From Marasmius tenuissimus (lineage: Eukaryota; Basidiomycota; Agaricomycetes; Agaricales; Marasmiaceae), in the NCBI GenBank assembly GCA_029532415.1, contig JAQOTA010000023.1:124001-188000 (forward strand): a stretch of 64,000 nucleotides of DNA, in the 5' to 3' direction. Both the position numbers and the translations under genes were made by a program. The notes beneath the pieces were generated by a model. It was not told where the DNA came from. It did no database searches and saw only the letters and a program-made list of their open reading frames with translations. Positions 32,710 through 44,216 of the stretch are shown here, piece after piece. Numbering within the stretch: the first letter of the stretch is position 1; each line of letters opens with the position of its first letter.

Positions 32710-34962
32710 TCAATCCTCCGACAGTTCCATAACATCCCGGTAGTACCGCAATTCTCTTTTCATCGCATCCTCCTGGTTCGCCTTCTTGCGGAAACCATGA
32801 CCTTCAGCATAGTACCACTGATAGTCCACTGTTCCGCCTCTATCTTTGATGTCCTTGAATATTTTGTCTGCCTGGCTCATTGGCACCACTTGGTCGATCT
32901 GGCCCTGCAAAATCTGCCAGAAGCAGTCAGCCCCATTCCACACCCACAGTATTATAGAGATCTCACCAAAAACGGGGTCTGGAAGTTGTCAATATGGTTG
33001 ATCGGAGACCTGTCCTTGTAGGTCTCCGGGACTTCATCGGGCGTGCCTCCCAGCAACTTGAAGGCGTAGTGAGACTCGAACTTGTGTGTCGTTTTCACGA
33101 GCTCAACGAGGTCGGAAATACCATACAGGGATGTTCCAGAAGCGAAGGCCTTCAGGTCGGAGGAATGACTGAGGGCCGATAGGACCGCGAAACCTCCTGC
33201 TGAGCCCCCACGGATGACGATGCGTTTGGGATCAATGTAGTCGTAACCTTCGCCGGACATCAACTTGCTTGCTTTAATGCAGTCCTCTACGTCAACGAGC
33301 CCCCATTGGCCAATGAGCCGATCTCTGTAAGCCCGTCCATAGCCACAGCTACCACCATAGTTAACGTCGAGCCTGTAAGAAAAACAATCGGTTATCCCAA
33401 TCATTTACGCAAAGAGGAATGTCGTTTACGAACCAGGCAAAACCGCGAGTGGTATAATACTGAATCTGCCAGTTCAAACGCTGGTACGCCATCCCGGTCG
33501 GGCCACCGTGTACACTGAGAACGCAAGGAGGCTTTTCTCCCTCAATACTGGACCCGTCATAGTCAGGATTGTGCGGGGGGTAGTAGACGACATGCAGAAG
33601 CTCGTGGTTAGGAGGTACTTCGAGAGCGATTCCTTGCGGAACAGAAACTAGGTCGCGAGGGAATTTCGATGAATTTGGATCCGATTTCAGAGTGGTGAAC
33701 GAGATCGAGGGTGATGATGCATCGAGGTCGGAGATTTTAGCCTGAACGACGCTTCCTCCTTCGTCGGCCTTGTAACCAACGAAAACAATTTGGTGGGCCG
33801 AGCGCGATACTGTGCGCACATTGTCGAGATAGAGATATGGGCTGGAAAGCTCCTTGCGCGTGCCCTCGACGATGTTGATAAGATTGAGGACAGTTCGTCC
33901 ACTCCTGAAGTTCAGAAAGACCCCCCATTTCCCTTCCTCATCCACAGTAGCGTACGGGGACATACTCAGAGACCACATGCACTCTGAGAAATCCTCCGAA
34001 ACGGGCTTTGGGAGGATAGCGGAAGCCTTTCCGTCTGCGTACTTCCACGGGTTGTTATAACCAGATACGTCCGAAAGGAAGAGGAGCGTATCATTTGAAG
34101 CCCAAGACGGGTATCCGGCACTAACTTTCCCTTTCTCGCCTGCGACGACGGTGATGTTCTCGAGCTGAAGGGATTTAGAGTCTGAGGATACGACGACGTC
34201 TGCGACTCGGACTTCGGCCCCCTCCCATGGCATGTCTGGATGAGACCATTGCTGCCACGCCAGGTGCTTCCCGTCGGGTGAGAAGTGCGGCAGTGCATAG
34301 AAATCAACTCCAGAAACGAAGTCTGGGGTGACTTTCCCAGTGGTGATATCGACGAGACACAGCGTGTTGACGACAGCAGCGGGATTGGGATCGGCGGGAG
34401 GGTCGTTCGTATGATCTTCTAGCACTGCGACGAGCAAGTTGCTCGCCGTCGGGTGTATATCGAAGCAGGCGTACCTGTAAACACCGTTATCTGTATGGCG
34501 AGATGAATCCTGGTGATCATATGAAGATCTGATAGTCAACTGACCAGGAGTTATAGGCTTTGGGTCTCCTCCTTTGACATCCACCTCGTAGATTCGCCCG
34601 TCTTTTTGGTTTACGAATTGAGAAAAGTATGCTTTGCCATCGCGAACGATCGCGGCGGCTCCTCCGTATTCGTGAACTCCAGTAGAAGCGCTATACGCTG
34701 TACCAATAACGTCCTTGTTGTTCTTGGACTCAACTATGGCAGTTCGCCCTTGCTCAGCTGGTCTTCCCTCAAGGTGATATACGACGGAATCGATGGGATC
34801 GACCGCGGTATCGGTGAATGAAATAGTCTGTAGAAAAAAGATGAGTTGAGTAGTGTGTCAAGCAAGTTGCAGGACGCAGTTTCGGCGACCTACACTCCCG
34901 GTGATAGCTTCAGCAGTTATGGGCGATTTCCAAGTACCATAGGGTGCAGAGGGGGGCGCCAT
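32710..34962 (-). CDS. S9-family peptidase, copy 2
   Basis: Same organisation as copy 1: start MAPPSAPYGTWKSPITAEAI (exon 34894-34962), second exon from 34827, a long propeller exon (DIHPTASNLLVAVLEDHTND) and a catalytic domain with GGSAGG, GQIDQVVP and EGHGF. It ends VMELSED. It is very close to copy 1 over its whole length, with shared intron positions such as the one after ITPG (rejoined as DNGVYRYACF here and DNPAHRFACF in copy 1). The two therefore arose by a tandem duplication that still looks recent. The biochemical role is as for copy 1. Both copies are open and intact. Confidence 0.9.
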
Positions 34963-35589
34963 GGTGAAAGTCGAAGACAAAGATCGGATAGTGATAGGAC
35001 TTGTGATTTGACGGTGATTGAGTGCATTTTATACTCGCCATGAACGTGGATACTCAGAAAATTCGATGGAAATCGGACTCCCGCTACGTCCGAGACGTTC
35101 AAGCAAGATGTCAAGCTCCAAGCTGGAATCATGGGGGTGGGGGTGGGGTTGCATCTAGGCTGACACTTTTCATGACCATAGCACCCCTGGAACCCCAACG
35201 CTGTCAATATTCAGGTTGAGTTTGTATTGCTTGCTCGGGATACCTGTGCCACCGCGACAGCTTGCAGACAACTTGGACAGCGGATGTGATCGAATTGCCG
35301 AAAGTTTTCGATGAGGACCCGATGGCCAGAGCGATGCGTGAGATGTAGATTATCGAAGGATTTCTACTGTGGAATCTCAACCTGTCCTGGTCTGACCCTG
35401 CAATTCCACCCTGTGTAACCATCTTTCACGTTCCTCCAAGACGGCTGGGTAGATTTCAGCCTGGTCGCGTTCAGCAATGATGATACAGATAGCAGATTAG
35501 AGAAATACATACAGCGAGAGCTCTAGCGACACGAGAGCAAGCTAAACAATACAACAACGACCACAGATTGAACAGACCGACCAGACGAA
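34963..35589. other. Intergenic, no gene seen
   Basis: Upstream region of S9 copy 2 and 3' flank of the DUF1766 gene. GCATTTTATACTCG near 35,022 on the plus strand is the only notable AT-rich element. No frame with a recognisable domain. Confidence 0.5.
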
Positions 35590-37393
35590 TCAAACGTAGT
35601 TCTTCACAAATTCTCCCCAATCGTCGATGACCCGCTTCACCACCTCCTCCCATTCTTTACCCTTGTACGGACCCTTCGTGAAGCGAGCGAATTCGAATAT
35701 CTCCTTGTGAATTGTCCCGCCTTGATCGCGACGGTCAACAAAGGAGACAAGAGAAAATATTCGAAACTCACAGTCTTTGCAAAGACCCCCACCATTCCCA
35801 AGGCCATTTGTGAAAACCCCATCGGCGTCCTTTCCTTTCTTCCCCTTCTTGGGCGGTGGGGATGAACTACCGGGGGAAGCGGAGTTGGCGCTTGACGCTG
35901 CCCCTTGTCCATTGCCTTGCTTTTTGCCCATTCCTGCGCCCTTTTCGAAGGGTTTCCAACCTGGCTTGAGATAAGCCTGATTGATGGCCAAATCGGCGAG
36001 TTCGAGATGAACCAGGCGTTCTATGAAAGGGCTCATCAACTCAATCAAGTGAACGAAGGACGTGGACCTGAGCATACCTAAACGATGGCACCATGTGCCC
36101 TGCCCACCTGCCATAACACGACCTCGCATGAGGCTCTGTCCAGCGTCGTCGTCGTCATCGCTATCAGGGTCAACAGCACCGGGATACCATCCCCTCAAGA
36201 CTTGCTCTTTCGAACCACATTGCTTTCCCCACTGGTTGAGTCTCTTCACCACGTTCACTGTGCGCCCAACCTTGAGCTTGATCGTCTTCGGAGAATTTGG
36301 ATCTGACATGATGATCATGACCACACGTGAGTTTACCAGATACAAAGAACGAACCTCGTATCTCGAAGGTGTAGATGTACCCTTCAACGTCAGACGAAGA
36401 CCTCGGTTTCTCCATCTCAACTCGCAAAGCGACTTGCGTATCCGGGTGTAGGTAGTCGGGCACATAATCTGCGATTGAACCTCAGAACGTGAACCGAGAG
36501 AAACTGTGAATGAAACTCGCCAGCGAAATCTATCCAATCCTGAGCTCCTCCATTCTGACTTCTAGCGTAGAATCCGGTCGGCCCCAGCAATTCCTTGGTA
36601 TGTTGAAAACAGAATCTTTCTATCGTCTGTCCACCTATCGTGTCACTGCCCATCACACCCGTAAGTGCAGGCCCCTGCTTAACCAGTCGAGTGCAACGTT
36701 TTCCAGCTTTGGTGACACCTGAGCATTGTATCTGTCCTGACGCGCCAGCAGTGTTAGAGCTTGGAGACGGAGGCGTCGAAGAAGCTCGCGGGCGTTTGGC
36801 TTTCTTGCCACCCGATGTTGGACTCGTGTCAACGTTAGGCCCTGGCGGCTTAGTTGGAGTCGTGTTCACTGACGTAGAAGAGCTAGATGGATATGGATTC
36901 GCGAATACTGGGTTGGGGAAATTGGGAACAGAGTTCGGTCGAGATGGAGGCGATCCAGAGGTGTAGGGTGTCAATAAATTGGGATTTGAACTGGGTGGAT
37001 TGAGAGCATATTGCATCGTCAACGAGGTTCTTCTAGGTGGATTTGGTTGTGGAACTGGCATTGGCGGAGGGCGAGGCAGCGATCCATCACTGTGGTGATG
37101 AGGTGAATTGGGGTTGAAGCCCCCCACAAAGGACGAACTGGGCCGACTAGGTTCATTCTCGCTCAATGACAGTGAGCCTAGAGGTCGAACTAGATCAATG
37201 TTGTTGACTTCAGGTCGGGGTGGAAGCGATGGTGTCGAGTCTGATGTTGAAGGCGTCCCTGAAGAGCTGCCGTCTGACTGTTCCAAGGTCAACAAACGGC
37301 AATGAACATTCATAAAGTTGAGCCTACCGGTAGATCAAGCCATTTGGCTATGTAATGCTTCGCTTTGCCTTTGGCGGAGTATAGAGTGCCCAT
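35590..37393 (-). CDS. DUF1766/T5orf172 (GIY-YIG-like, MUG113-type) protein
   Basis: Six exons on the minus strand (37328-37393, 36521-37277, 36355-36468, 36078-36302, 35772-36020, 35590-35720) give 513 aa. Residues 22-210 are Pro/Ser/Asn-rich. A small Cys motif (CSGVTKAGKRCTR) follows. The conserved domain then includes YIYTFEIRDPNSPKTIKLKV, GRTVNVVKRLNQWGKQC and LRGWYP, the T5orf172/DUF1766 core related to GIY-YIG nucleases, and RLVHLELADLAINQ. A low-complexity insert (KKQGNGQGAASS) splits the domain before CKDCGTIHKEIFEFARF. The cellular role of this family is not well defined. The intron 36469-36520 uses a GC donor (GCGAGT). The upstream ATG at 37393 (MGTLYSAKGKAKHYIAKWLD) is chosen because the intron removes an in-frame stop and joins exons cleanly. 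Confidence 0.82.
36469..36520 (-). other. GC-AG intron in the DUF1766 gene
   Basis: On the minus strand the exon ends GATTTCGCTG, the intron starts GCGAGTTTCA and ends CAATCGCAG. It joins DWIDFA to DYVPDYLHPD. The GT four bases downstream would give the wrong phase. Confidence 0.65.
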
Positions 37394-38231
37394 CGACGAC
37401 GACGTTGGCGGTGACAACGACACGCTCGTCGTCGCGATCAACGAGATCGCGATGTGAAGTCACACGACTCCACACCATTGATGGTGTTCTCACGCTCGGA
37501 CCAGGTTCACACAAAGTATAAGAACCAGACACGTCAACGCAGAGTTCTCGTCCTGCTCTTCTCGCCCGTCAACTCGTATTGTCCAGCCGGTGAGTCTCCC
37601 CTTCCCCCGATTATTTGGTTTGAGCTTCTCGAGGGATGAAACGCACTGGGCTCTGAGTTCACTTCGATGTAACGCACTACGTTCTACGGAACGGCGGCCT
37701 AGAAAACCGTTAACTGATCATTTCCACCTCTGATCATGTATTTCTCACTTGATCTTGTTAACTGACACGATTCCTTTCTCTAGAGCAAGCAATACCCTCA
37801 AATCATGCTCGACCACGACAGGGTTTCCACACGCCCTTCCCAGATCCGTTCCACTACTGGTACTACGCCTCGACGTTCTCGCGTAATAATTATACTTCTT
37901 TGCCAACATTTAGGCTGCGTGTGAACTCATCTCTTCCGGAGTTCTCTTATGGAACTCATTCATGACCATTTGAAGATGAGCCTTGCGAGTGGTAACAAAT
38001 CCTTCCGGAGCACTGCGTGATCAATAATTGGTCGTACACTGGTCTATGCAAGAGTGTGTCTCTTCGGTCCCATCCTTTTGAGTACATATGTATCCGTTCC
38101 TTCCGTTGGATGCGTCGTGATAGTGATACTGCGGGCGCGTTTAGTCGCGATCTTCGTGTATAGGTCAATAGTCGGGATGGTGTGCTCTTCGCTGATTCAT
38201 TTTGTGAGGATGCAACGCTAACCTTGCCGCG
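37394..38231. other. Intergenic, no gene seen
   Basis: Spacer between the DUF1766 gene and the 3' end of the MFS gene. Only short frames; none has a domain. Confidence 0.5.
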
Positions 38232-40166
38232 TTAAATGACGGCAAAGATCTTCCGTTCGAGGATGAATCTCGAAGTGAACAACAACGATGTCCCAAAGAG
38301 CCCAACGACCGCCTGTTGGAAGGAAAATCAGAAGTTTGTTGGCATCGCTATAGTGCGGTCAGAGCTCTGGCTCACAGAGAATAAGATCAGATGTTGGAAG
38401 TTCGCAATCGTCTGCGTTTTTATAAAGATGCCTGTGATCGGGGTTCCCGCCAGAGTGGCGGGTGCCATGAAGAAGAACGTCCCGCCTGAAAGAATGGCTC
38501 AGTGAACGGGACTTGCCAGAATGTGAAGACCACCGACCTATCCGGGCACCGACTTTCTCGACAGGGGATATTTGGGACACACAAGCCTGCGGGTCAGTCC
38601 TGATATCAGATACACGGCCACAAAGATCGAGACCTTCTCACCGGCATCAGCGAAAAGAATGGTCCCGAAAAGAACCCATAGAGAGCAGCGAATGCAATCA
38701 AGTTGGGCTCGGCAGTCGAATTGTACCATAAGGTAATCATCAAGACTGCAGTTATGAGATTCGATACGCAGAAGACATTGAATCTAACAGATTTGAGCTG
38801 TTTTTACCCACTCCAGTGCACAGATATATGTATGGAAACGTACCTCCCGAGATACACGGCGACGAAACCAGGTAGCGTCCGTCCCGCTATCGACGTTGCA
38901 CAGAGTATCGACAGGTAGTAGGGGTTTAAGCTTGACGACGAATGTACCGTCGAAGAGTACAGGCCCACGTAAAAGAAGGGATTGAAGACCGCGAACACCG
39001 AAAACCAACACCCTGTCGCCAGGAAGACATAGCAGGGGTCCCGGAAGGCACCAAAATCAAATAACATCTTCAGGGGAGGCAGGGCCTTGGTAGGTCTTCG
39101 GCCCTTGATGGTAAATGTGGCGACGGTAAAACAGAACAGCGTTATGAACGCAATGATCCGAATTGTCCATCCTAAGGGAGAGTGAGTATTTGCTGTAACC
39201 CTGGACTCGTCGGGAAATGTACCGAAGCCAATTCGAGGTATTAGCCTGCTAAGCATGATAGGAAACACTATGCCGCCTGAGGACGATGTTTAATTAGTAC
39301 GTCGGACGCATTGCAGGACACGCGGACCTATGCTCCCGCCAGCGGTCAGCGGTCCAATAGCATAAGGGAGCTTCCTCTTAAACCAGTGCGATATCACACT
39401 CATAGACGGAAAGAAACTGACACGAGGAAGATTTCAAAGATGAGTATTCCCCGAGATGAATATGCATCAGCTCCACGCCGCACCTGAATGTGGCACCCAG
39501 ACTAAACAGAACGGATTGACACAAGAACTGTTGGTAAATTTGACCCGGCTGCGTTATTGACAACATGAACAGGGCCAAGACGGCGATAATACCACCTCCA
39601 GGGACGAGATACCGCGGCCCCACCGCGTCAAAAAGAGCACCTGAGAATCCTGCGACTATTTAGCGTTAGAACGCCTCTGTAAGACCTGTCAACTGCAAGA
39701 TGGCCGCACTTACAGAGGTACATGATGAACACTTGAAGTGCACCAATCATAGACACCAACGTTGGCGAGTAGTTGGCTAGGTACTCATGCTTGTAGAAAT
39801 CTGCGAATCCACCTGTGGTACTGACTAAATATCAAAGATATCTATTTGGCGAGCGAACAGGAAGGTACCGAATCCGTTCGTGAACCTAAAGTATTTTGTT
39901 GTGATCAGCCCCAATGTTGCATCTGGGTATGGTCGGAGAACGTACCCAAAGGTACCGAATGAAACCAGAGATCCACCGAGGACCGTCAGCCATGCATCAA
40001 GGCCTCCATCTGGCGGATCGAATGACACCGTTCGAGCAATCTGTGCATCCTTCTCCAAATCTCCGTGGACTGCAGTTTCGGATATAGTTGGGCTCTTGCT
40101 GGCGCTATTCTCAGGTTTACCTTCGAGGGTCATGTTCATCTCGCGAGATTGGAGTTGAGATGGCAT
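38232..40166 (-). CDS. Monocarboxylate-transporter-like MFS permease
   Basis: Many short exons on the minus strand. The polar N-terminus (MPSQLQSREMNMTLEGKPEN...) leads into PDGGLDAWLTVLGGSLVSFG, the family signature of fungal MCT-like (Mch) transporters. Later exons give transmembrane segments such as GGIIAVLALFMLSITQPGQI, AFITLFCFTVATFTI and PNLIAFAALYGFFSGPFFSL, and the MCT-typical CVSQISPVEKVGARIG. The last exons (GTFFFMAPATLAGTPITGIF, and AVVGLFGTSLLFTSRFILER ending KIFAVI) reach the stop at 38232. The protein should have about 12 membrane spans and move a small carboxylate or related solute across the plasma or organelle membrane. The substrate cannot be read from sequence. Confidence 0.86.
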
Positions 40167-40792
40167 CTTCAGCGAGAGAGAGGGACGTGATGACTGCGAA
40201 AGAATCGCTCTTGAGAATAATCATTTCCACCTGACGGAGGTGGGGAAGGACCGGATAATTAAAGACCCGCACTTTAATTTACATGAGTAATTTGCTTAAT
40301 CAGCTTGGAAATCAGCTTCGGTGATCCCGGACCGCGCATACTGTCGCCCCCGCTGGAGCTTACCCCGGTGGCACAAAAGAACTCTCGAGTTCGCCTGCTG
40401 CAGCGGGAACGCGGTCATCCGTCGCCCGTTCCTTCAGGATCAGAAATCAGTACCCTGATCGTGCTCTGAGAACTCGTTCCAAGTACGTGTCTCCGCCAAA
40501 TGAGGTTCTAAATGACTCCGAATGCCGTCCTGTTTGAGGTGATCCATCCCCAGCCCTCTTGAATCTTCGCCCGCCAGGTCTTCGATAGAATTTTGACAGT
40601 AGTACCCACAAGTCAGAGACTCAAGTCGGCCTCTCAGGAGAGCGACGGAAAATTGGATTCTTATTTTGTTCATGCTGTCTTCTACACTGACTCGTTCTGA
40701 GTCCTCTACGCTGCGACACGCCCTTTGATACGGCGTCAATACAACACAATTGTTCAGAGCTCGGTCACTAACTAGGGCTACACCTGATTGAT
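40167..40792. other. Intergenic, no gene seen
   Basis: Upstream region of the MFS gene and 3' flank of the peroxiredoxin gene. A 100-codon frame at 40440-40739 (minus) has no domain signal. Confidence 0.5.
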
Positions 40793-41595
40793 CTACAGCT
40801 TAGCCAAGACAGCATCTGCACCGGACACAGTGACTCCTGGAGCAGTCTCGATCTAAATATGGGAATTAGCCGCGCTCAGGATGAGGGAAAGTAGGCATTC
40901 TACCTCGATGTATTGAACCTTCAGATCATCCAAGATGATTGCCCATCGACCTGTTCGCTCAGCAGCACGGTCGTGCCCAAGTCCGTGTTTTTTCGACCAT
41001 TCGGCATTAGCATCAGAGAGGGCCAAGATCTGGCAAGGCATGAAGGTGATCTGTTTCATCCTGGAGAGGCAGGAGTCGGAATATGGCGCACCTTATCTTT
41101 CAGACCAGTGAACCGGCTCCATCCACTCATGACAAAAGCATCGTTTCCCGCGAGAACTGCGATAACGTCGACACCCTTCGACTTGAATTCATCAAATCTC
41201 TCGAGGTAAGGGGGGAGGTGGTTCACATGGCAAGTAGGCTTCGCGGGGGATCACTTGAATCAGTACCAGAAGATGATCAAGAGAATCTAAGGCGACACAC
41301 CGTGAAAGCCCCTGGTACCGCAAAGAGAACGACCTTCTTTCCTTTCCACTCCTTGTGGATATTGAGCTGCACAGCTTCAAAATGGATTCAATGCCATCTT
41401 CCCTCACGTCTGATCGTGCTAGCCAAGGTTGACTCACGGGTGCCACAAGCGAGCTGAGGACTCCGATGTTAGGCCCCGCTTTCCAGATCATGATGAAGTG
41501 AATGTACATACCCCACTGTCGAGTTCTGGGCTATAGGGCACGTAAGAGAATGTCGCCTCCGGGATGATATCGCCTGCTTTGATGGTAGGAGCCAT
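40793..41595 (-). CDS. Peroxiredoxin, Prx5/PMP20 type
   Basis: Seven exons on the minus strand rebuild a protein of about 170 aa, starting MAPTIKAGDIIPEATFSYVP. The assembled core reads LACGTPVQLNIHKEWKGKK, VVLFAVPGAFT joined to PTCHVNHLPPYLERFDEFKS, then KGVDVIAVLAGNDAFVMSGW. It carries the peroxidatic Cys in PGAFTPTC. Later exons give ERTGRWAIILDDLKVQYIE and IETAPGVTVSGADAVLAKL before the stop at 40793. It reduces hydrogen or alkyl peroxides with a thiol partner. The Prx5/PMP20/Asp f3 group is found in cytosol, peroxisome or mitochondria, and no targeting tripeptide (SKL) is present. Intron-exon junctions were fixed by phase. The exon before PTCH begins after an AG at CCGCGAAG. Confidence 0.9.
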
Positions 41596-44216
41596 GGAAA
41601 GTTATGGGAAATGAGTAACTCGTGGTCAAGCTGTGAGTGCGGGCTTATGTATAGATTTGATAAGATTCCGTCTGGTTTTGTAGATAAGCTTCCGGTGACG
41701 TGCCTGCTCGAATCAGGTCTTCTAAGATTCGAGCGCAAAGTAGCTAGCCAGAAACATCTATTGATTGATAGTGAGTGACATGAGTACTATTGATTCACTT
41801 CCACGCTATATGGCAGCCTCAGGTAACACTAACCTGTCTAAAGATTGCAATTGCTCCCACTGGCTCGTGCCCGACTCATGCCCTAGGCTGGATGGCCGAC
41901 AAGTTAGGACCAATCGGGCGGCCACGGTGGATCACCATCCCTGCGGGATGTGTGAGAGGCGTACATAGCTTTTGCGTCAAGTTCCCGATGTGTGGAGACA
42001 CAGAGTCCCGACTCAGTCCTCGAGGCCACCCAATTCCAGTTGGCGCCCTAGTGAGAGAATCATCCTCCATATCCGTAAGTACTTCCCTACTGAGCTGACA
42101 ATCCCCCGAAGATTGCGCGATATTGAGGGTGCGTGGCTTTGCAATTGTAAAGATATCTGTCAATCACCCATAGCGATGTACCTACGCTGATCGGGCACGC
42201 CGCACGGGCCAAGCTGCCCAATCCAAATGTGCGCATAATATTCCGACTCCCTCGCGCAAGCCCAACGTCCCTATAATTATTGTCATAATGACGAGAACAC
42301 GAAACTCGGTTAGCATTCGTCAGAAGACTCCCGAGACCTAGGTTCCCTGTAAAACGGTATCACTTGGTTCTGCTTCTGCCGAGATATCAATGTTAAGGCT
42401 GTGAGAGATGGATTACGCACCTTCGTACCTCAAGACCTTTACCCTTTAGGTTTCCATAGCCTGGCCGAACGATTACCCAAAAGGATCGTGGCTCGAGGCG
42501 GATGATGTTGATCATATTCCCTTGCTCGCCATCAATCTCTGATGATTTGTTGTTGCCTTGCTTTCCGTCTGATCACTAGGGTGAATCATCTCCTGATGGC
42601 TGTTCAGCATAAGTAGTGCGTTGGATAGCTCGCACCACATCTACTGACCCCGGCATCCCCCCTCCAAGCGATCGATGTGAGCGTCTTTATTCCCGCTTTC
42701 CTTCGTGGTCCAACAACCAAGGTCATCCCTCAATAGGTCAATTCTGCCGACTACACGAATTATAGTCAGTTCGAATGCAGAACAGTATCGGGTGGTCGAG
42801 CTCACTGGTTCTCCGAATGGCTCATGTATTCGAGAGCGAATCCTTGCGCAGGTAAGAGCCGACCCTGTACCCAAGCACGATTGTTGCTGATGTACGTCCA
42901 GCTACGCATCCCTGACCGACTACACTCCAGATACTCGATATACCAATCCGAAGTGGGGGCGTATGCGCTGGGGGCAGCCCTCAATGACTCGACTCTATTC
43001 GATATGTGCCGGCAGTATGGCGACTCCTCCGGTTCACTGAGATTTTTTGTTTCAACGGCACCGAATCGACCACCGACGAGGATGGAGCCAGAGTATCCGG
43101 ATTATACCATGGCACCGTGAGTCACGCCCTGAGTTGAAACCATGGAGAGTGCTGAGAACCATTGATACCCAGCCCTCCCACTTACTACCGATCGGTAAGT
43201 CAATCCCAATGCGTCTACGAATATGCTGCGACAACTCACCTATTTCCCCAAGCAGCGGTGACCCCACACCCATGTATACCCTGTATTTGACACTACATGC
43301 ATGTATTGAGTATTGTTGTACGATATAGGCAGAGGCAAGGACTTGTAACACCACCTTCCACCTCCAATACACATTCCGCGTCCGAGCGACGCCCATGCAA
43401 CCGCCGGGAGATCCTCCGGAAAATCGGTAGAAACCTGTGAGCAAAAGAGGATGCAGATCATGAACCATGATATTCGCAAGCTTTAGAAGCGGGTAATCCA
43501 ACATCTGCTCACTTCTAGAAGTTGACCACTCCCATGAGGCCCCGCCGGCGGCACAAGGAAGATTGCGTTTCCTAAAGCCTGCCTATTGTTGGTGGAAAGA
43601 AGCCGCTTCTTGATCGTTCTGAATGATCATCATCACCCGTTCTAAACGTTGCAACTAGCCTTCTGTAGTGAATAAGTGGTGCCTCTAGCCAAAATAGCAT
43701 GATACAACTCACTGGAGATCGGCAAGCCTCGTGAATGGTCTCCTGGTATCGAGGTGGCATCAAAAAATTCAGGATGGCATGATCCGTGGATATAGTGAGT
43801 GGTGTTAAGCTATCAAGGTACCCAGAGCTTGGTTTTGATTCGACCTGAGGAGGTCCATAAAGGCATTCTTTCAGGAGCAACCATGGCGGACGTCCTTCGT
43901 TGGAACTTCAATGCGGCTTGACGTGATTCGGGAATATTTTTGAAACTGATTCGTGGGATGAGAAACAGCAGGGTGCATAGCTGTGAGAACAGCAGAAGGT
44001 GAGTTCATACTACTACTTGCCTCAGTTTCATTAGTGGCAAGCCTTGGAAACGGACGAGGGTAGATGTCATTGTGAGGTGTCGGAGGGCAAAGTTGAATAT
44101 CTACACGTGACTCTATCTGGAAGTCGAAATTTGGCGCCTGCACGGGCGCTCGGCTCTTGTAAACCTCAACTTCCAAGGTCCACTGGTGAAAAGGCATCGC
44201 CCCTCCAAATACGTCA
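41596..44216. other. Region with orphan exon-like frames, no identified gene
   Basis: No gene recognised in 2.6 kb. Two plus-strand stretches look exon-like. Near 41,780-42,079, an ATG frame MSTIDSLPRYMAAS can be spliced (GTAACA...CCCTAG) to GWMADKLGPIGRPRWITIPA and onwards to a GTAAGT. Near 42,820-43,120, a frame contains RIPDRLHSRYSIYQSEVGAY and ends at a GTGAGT. A 150-codon minus-strand frame (43052-43504) overlaps the second. Neither plus-strand stretch shows a known domain. This may be a decayed gene, a rapidly evolving small gene, or chance. Confidence 0.35.
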
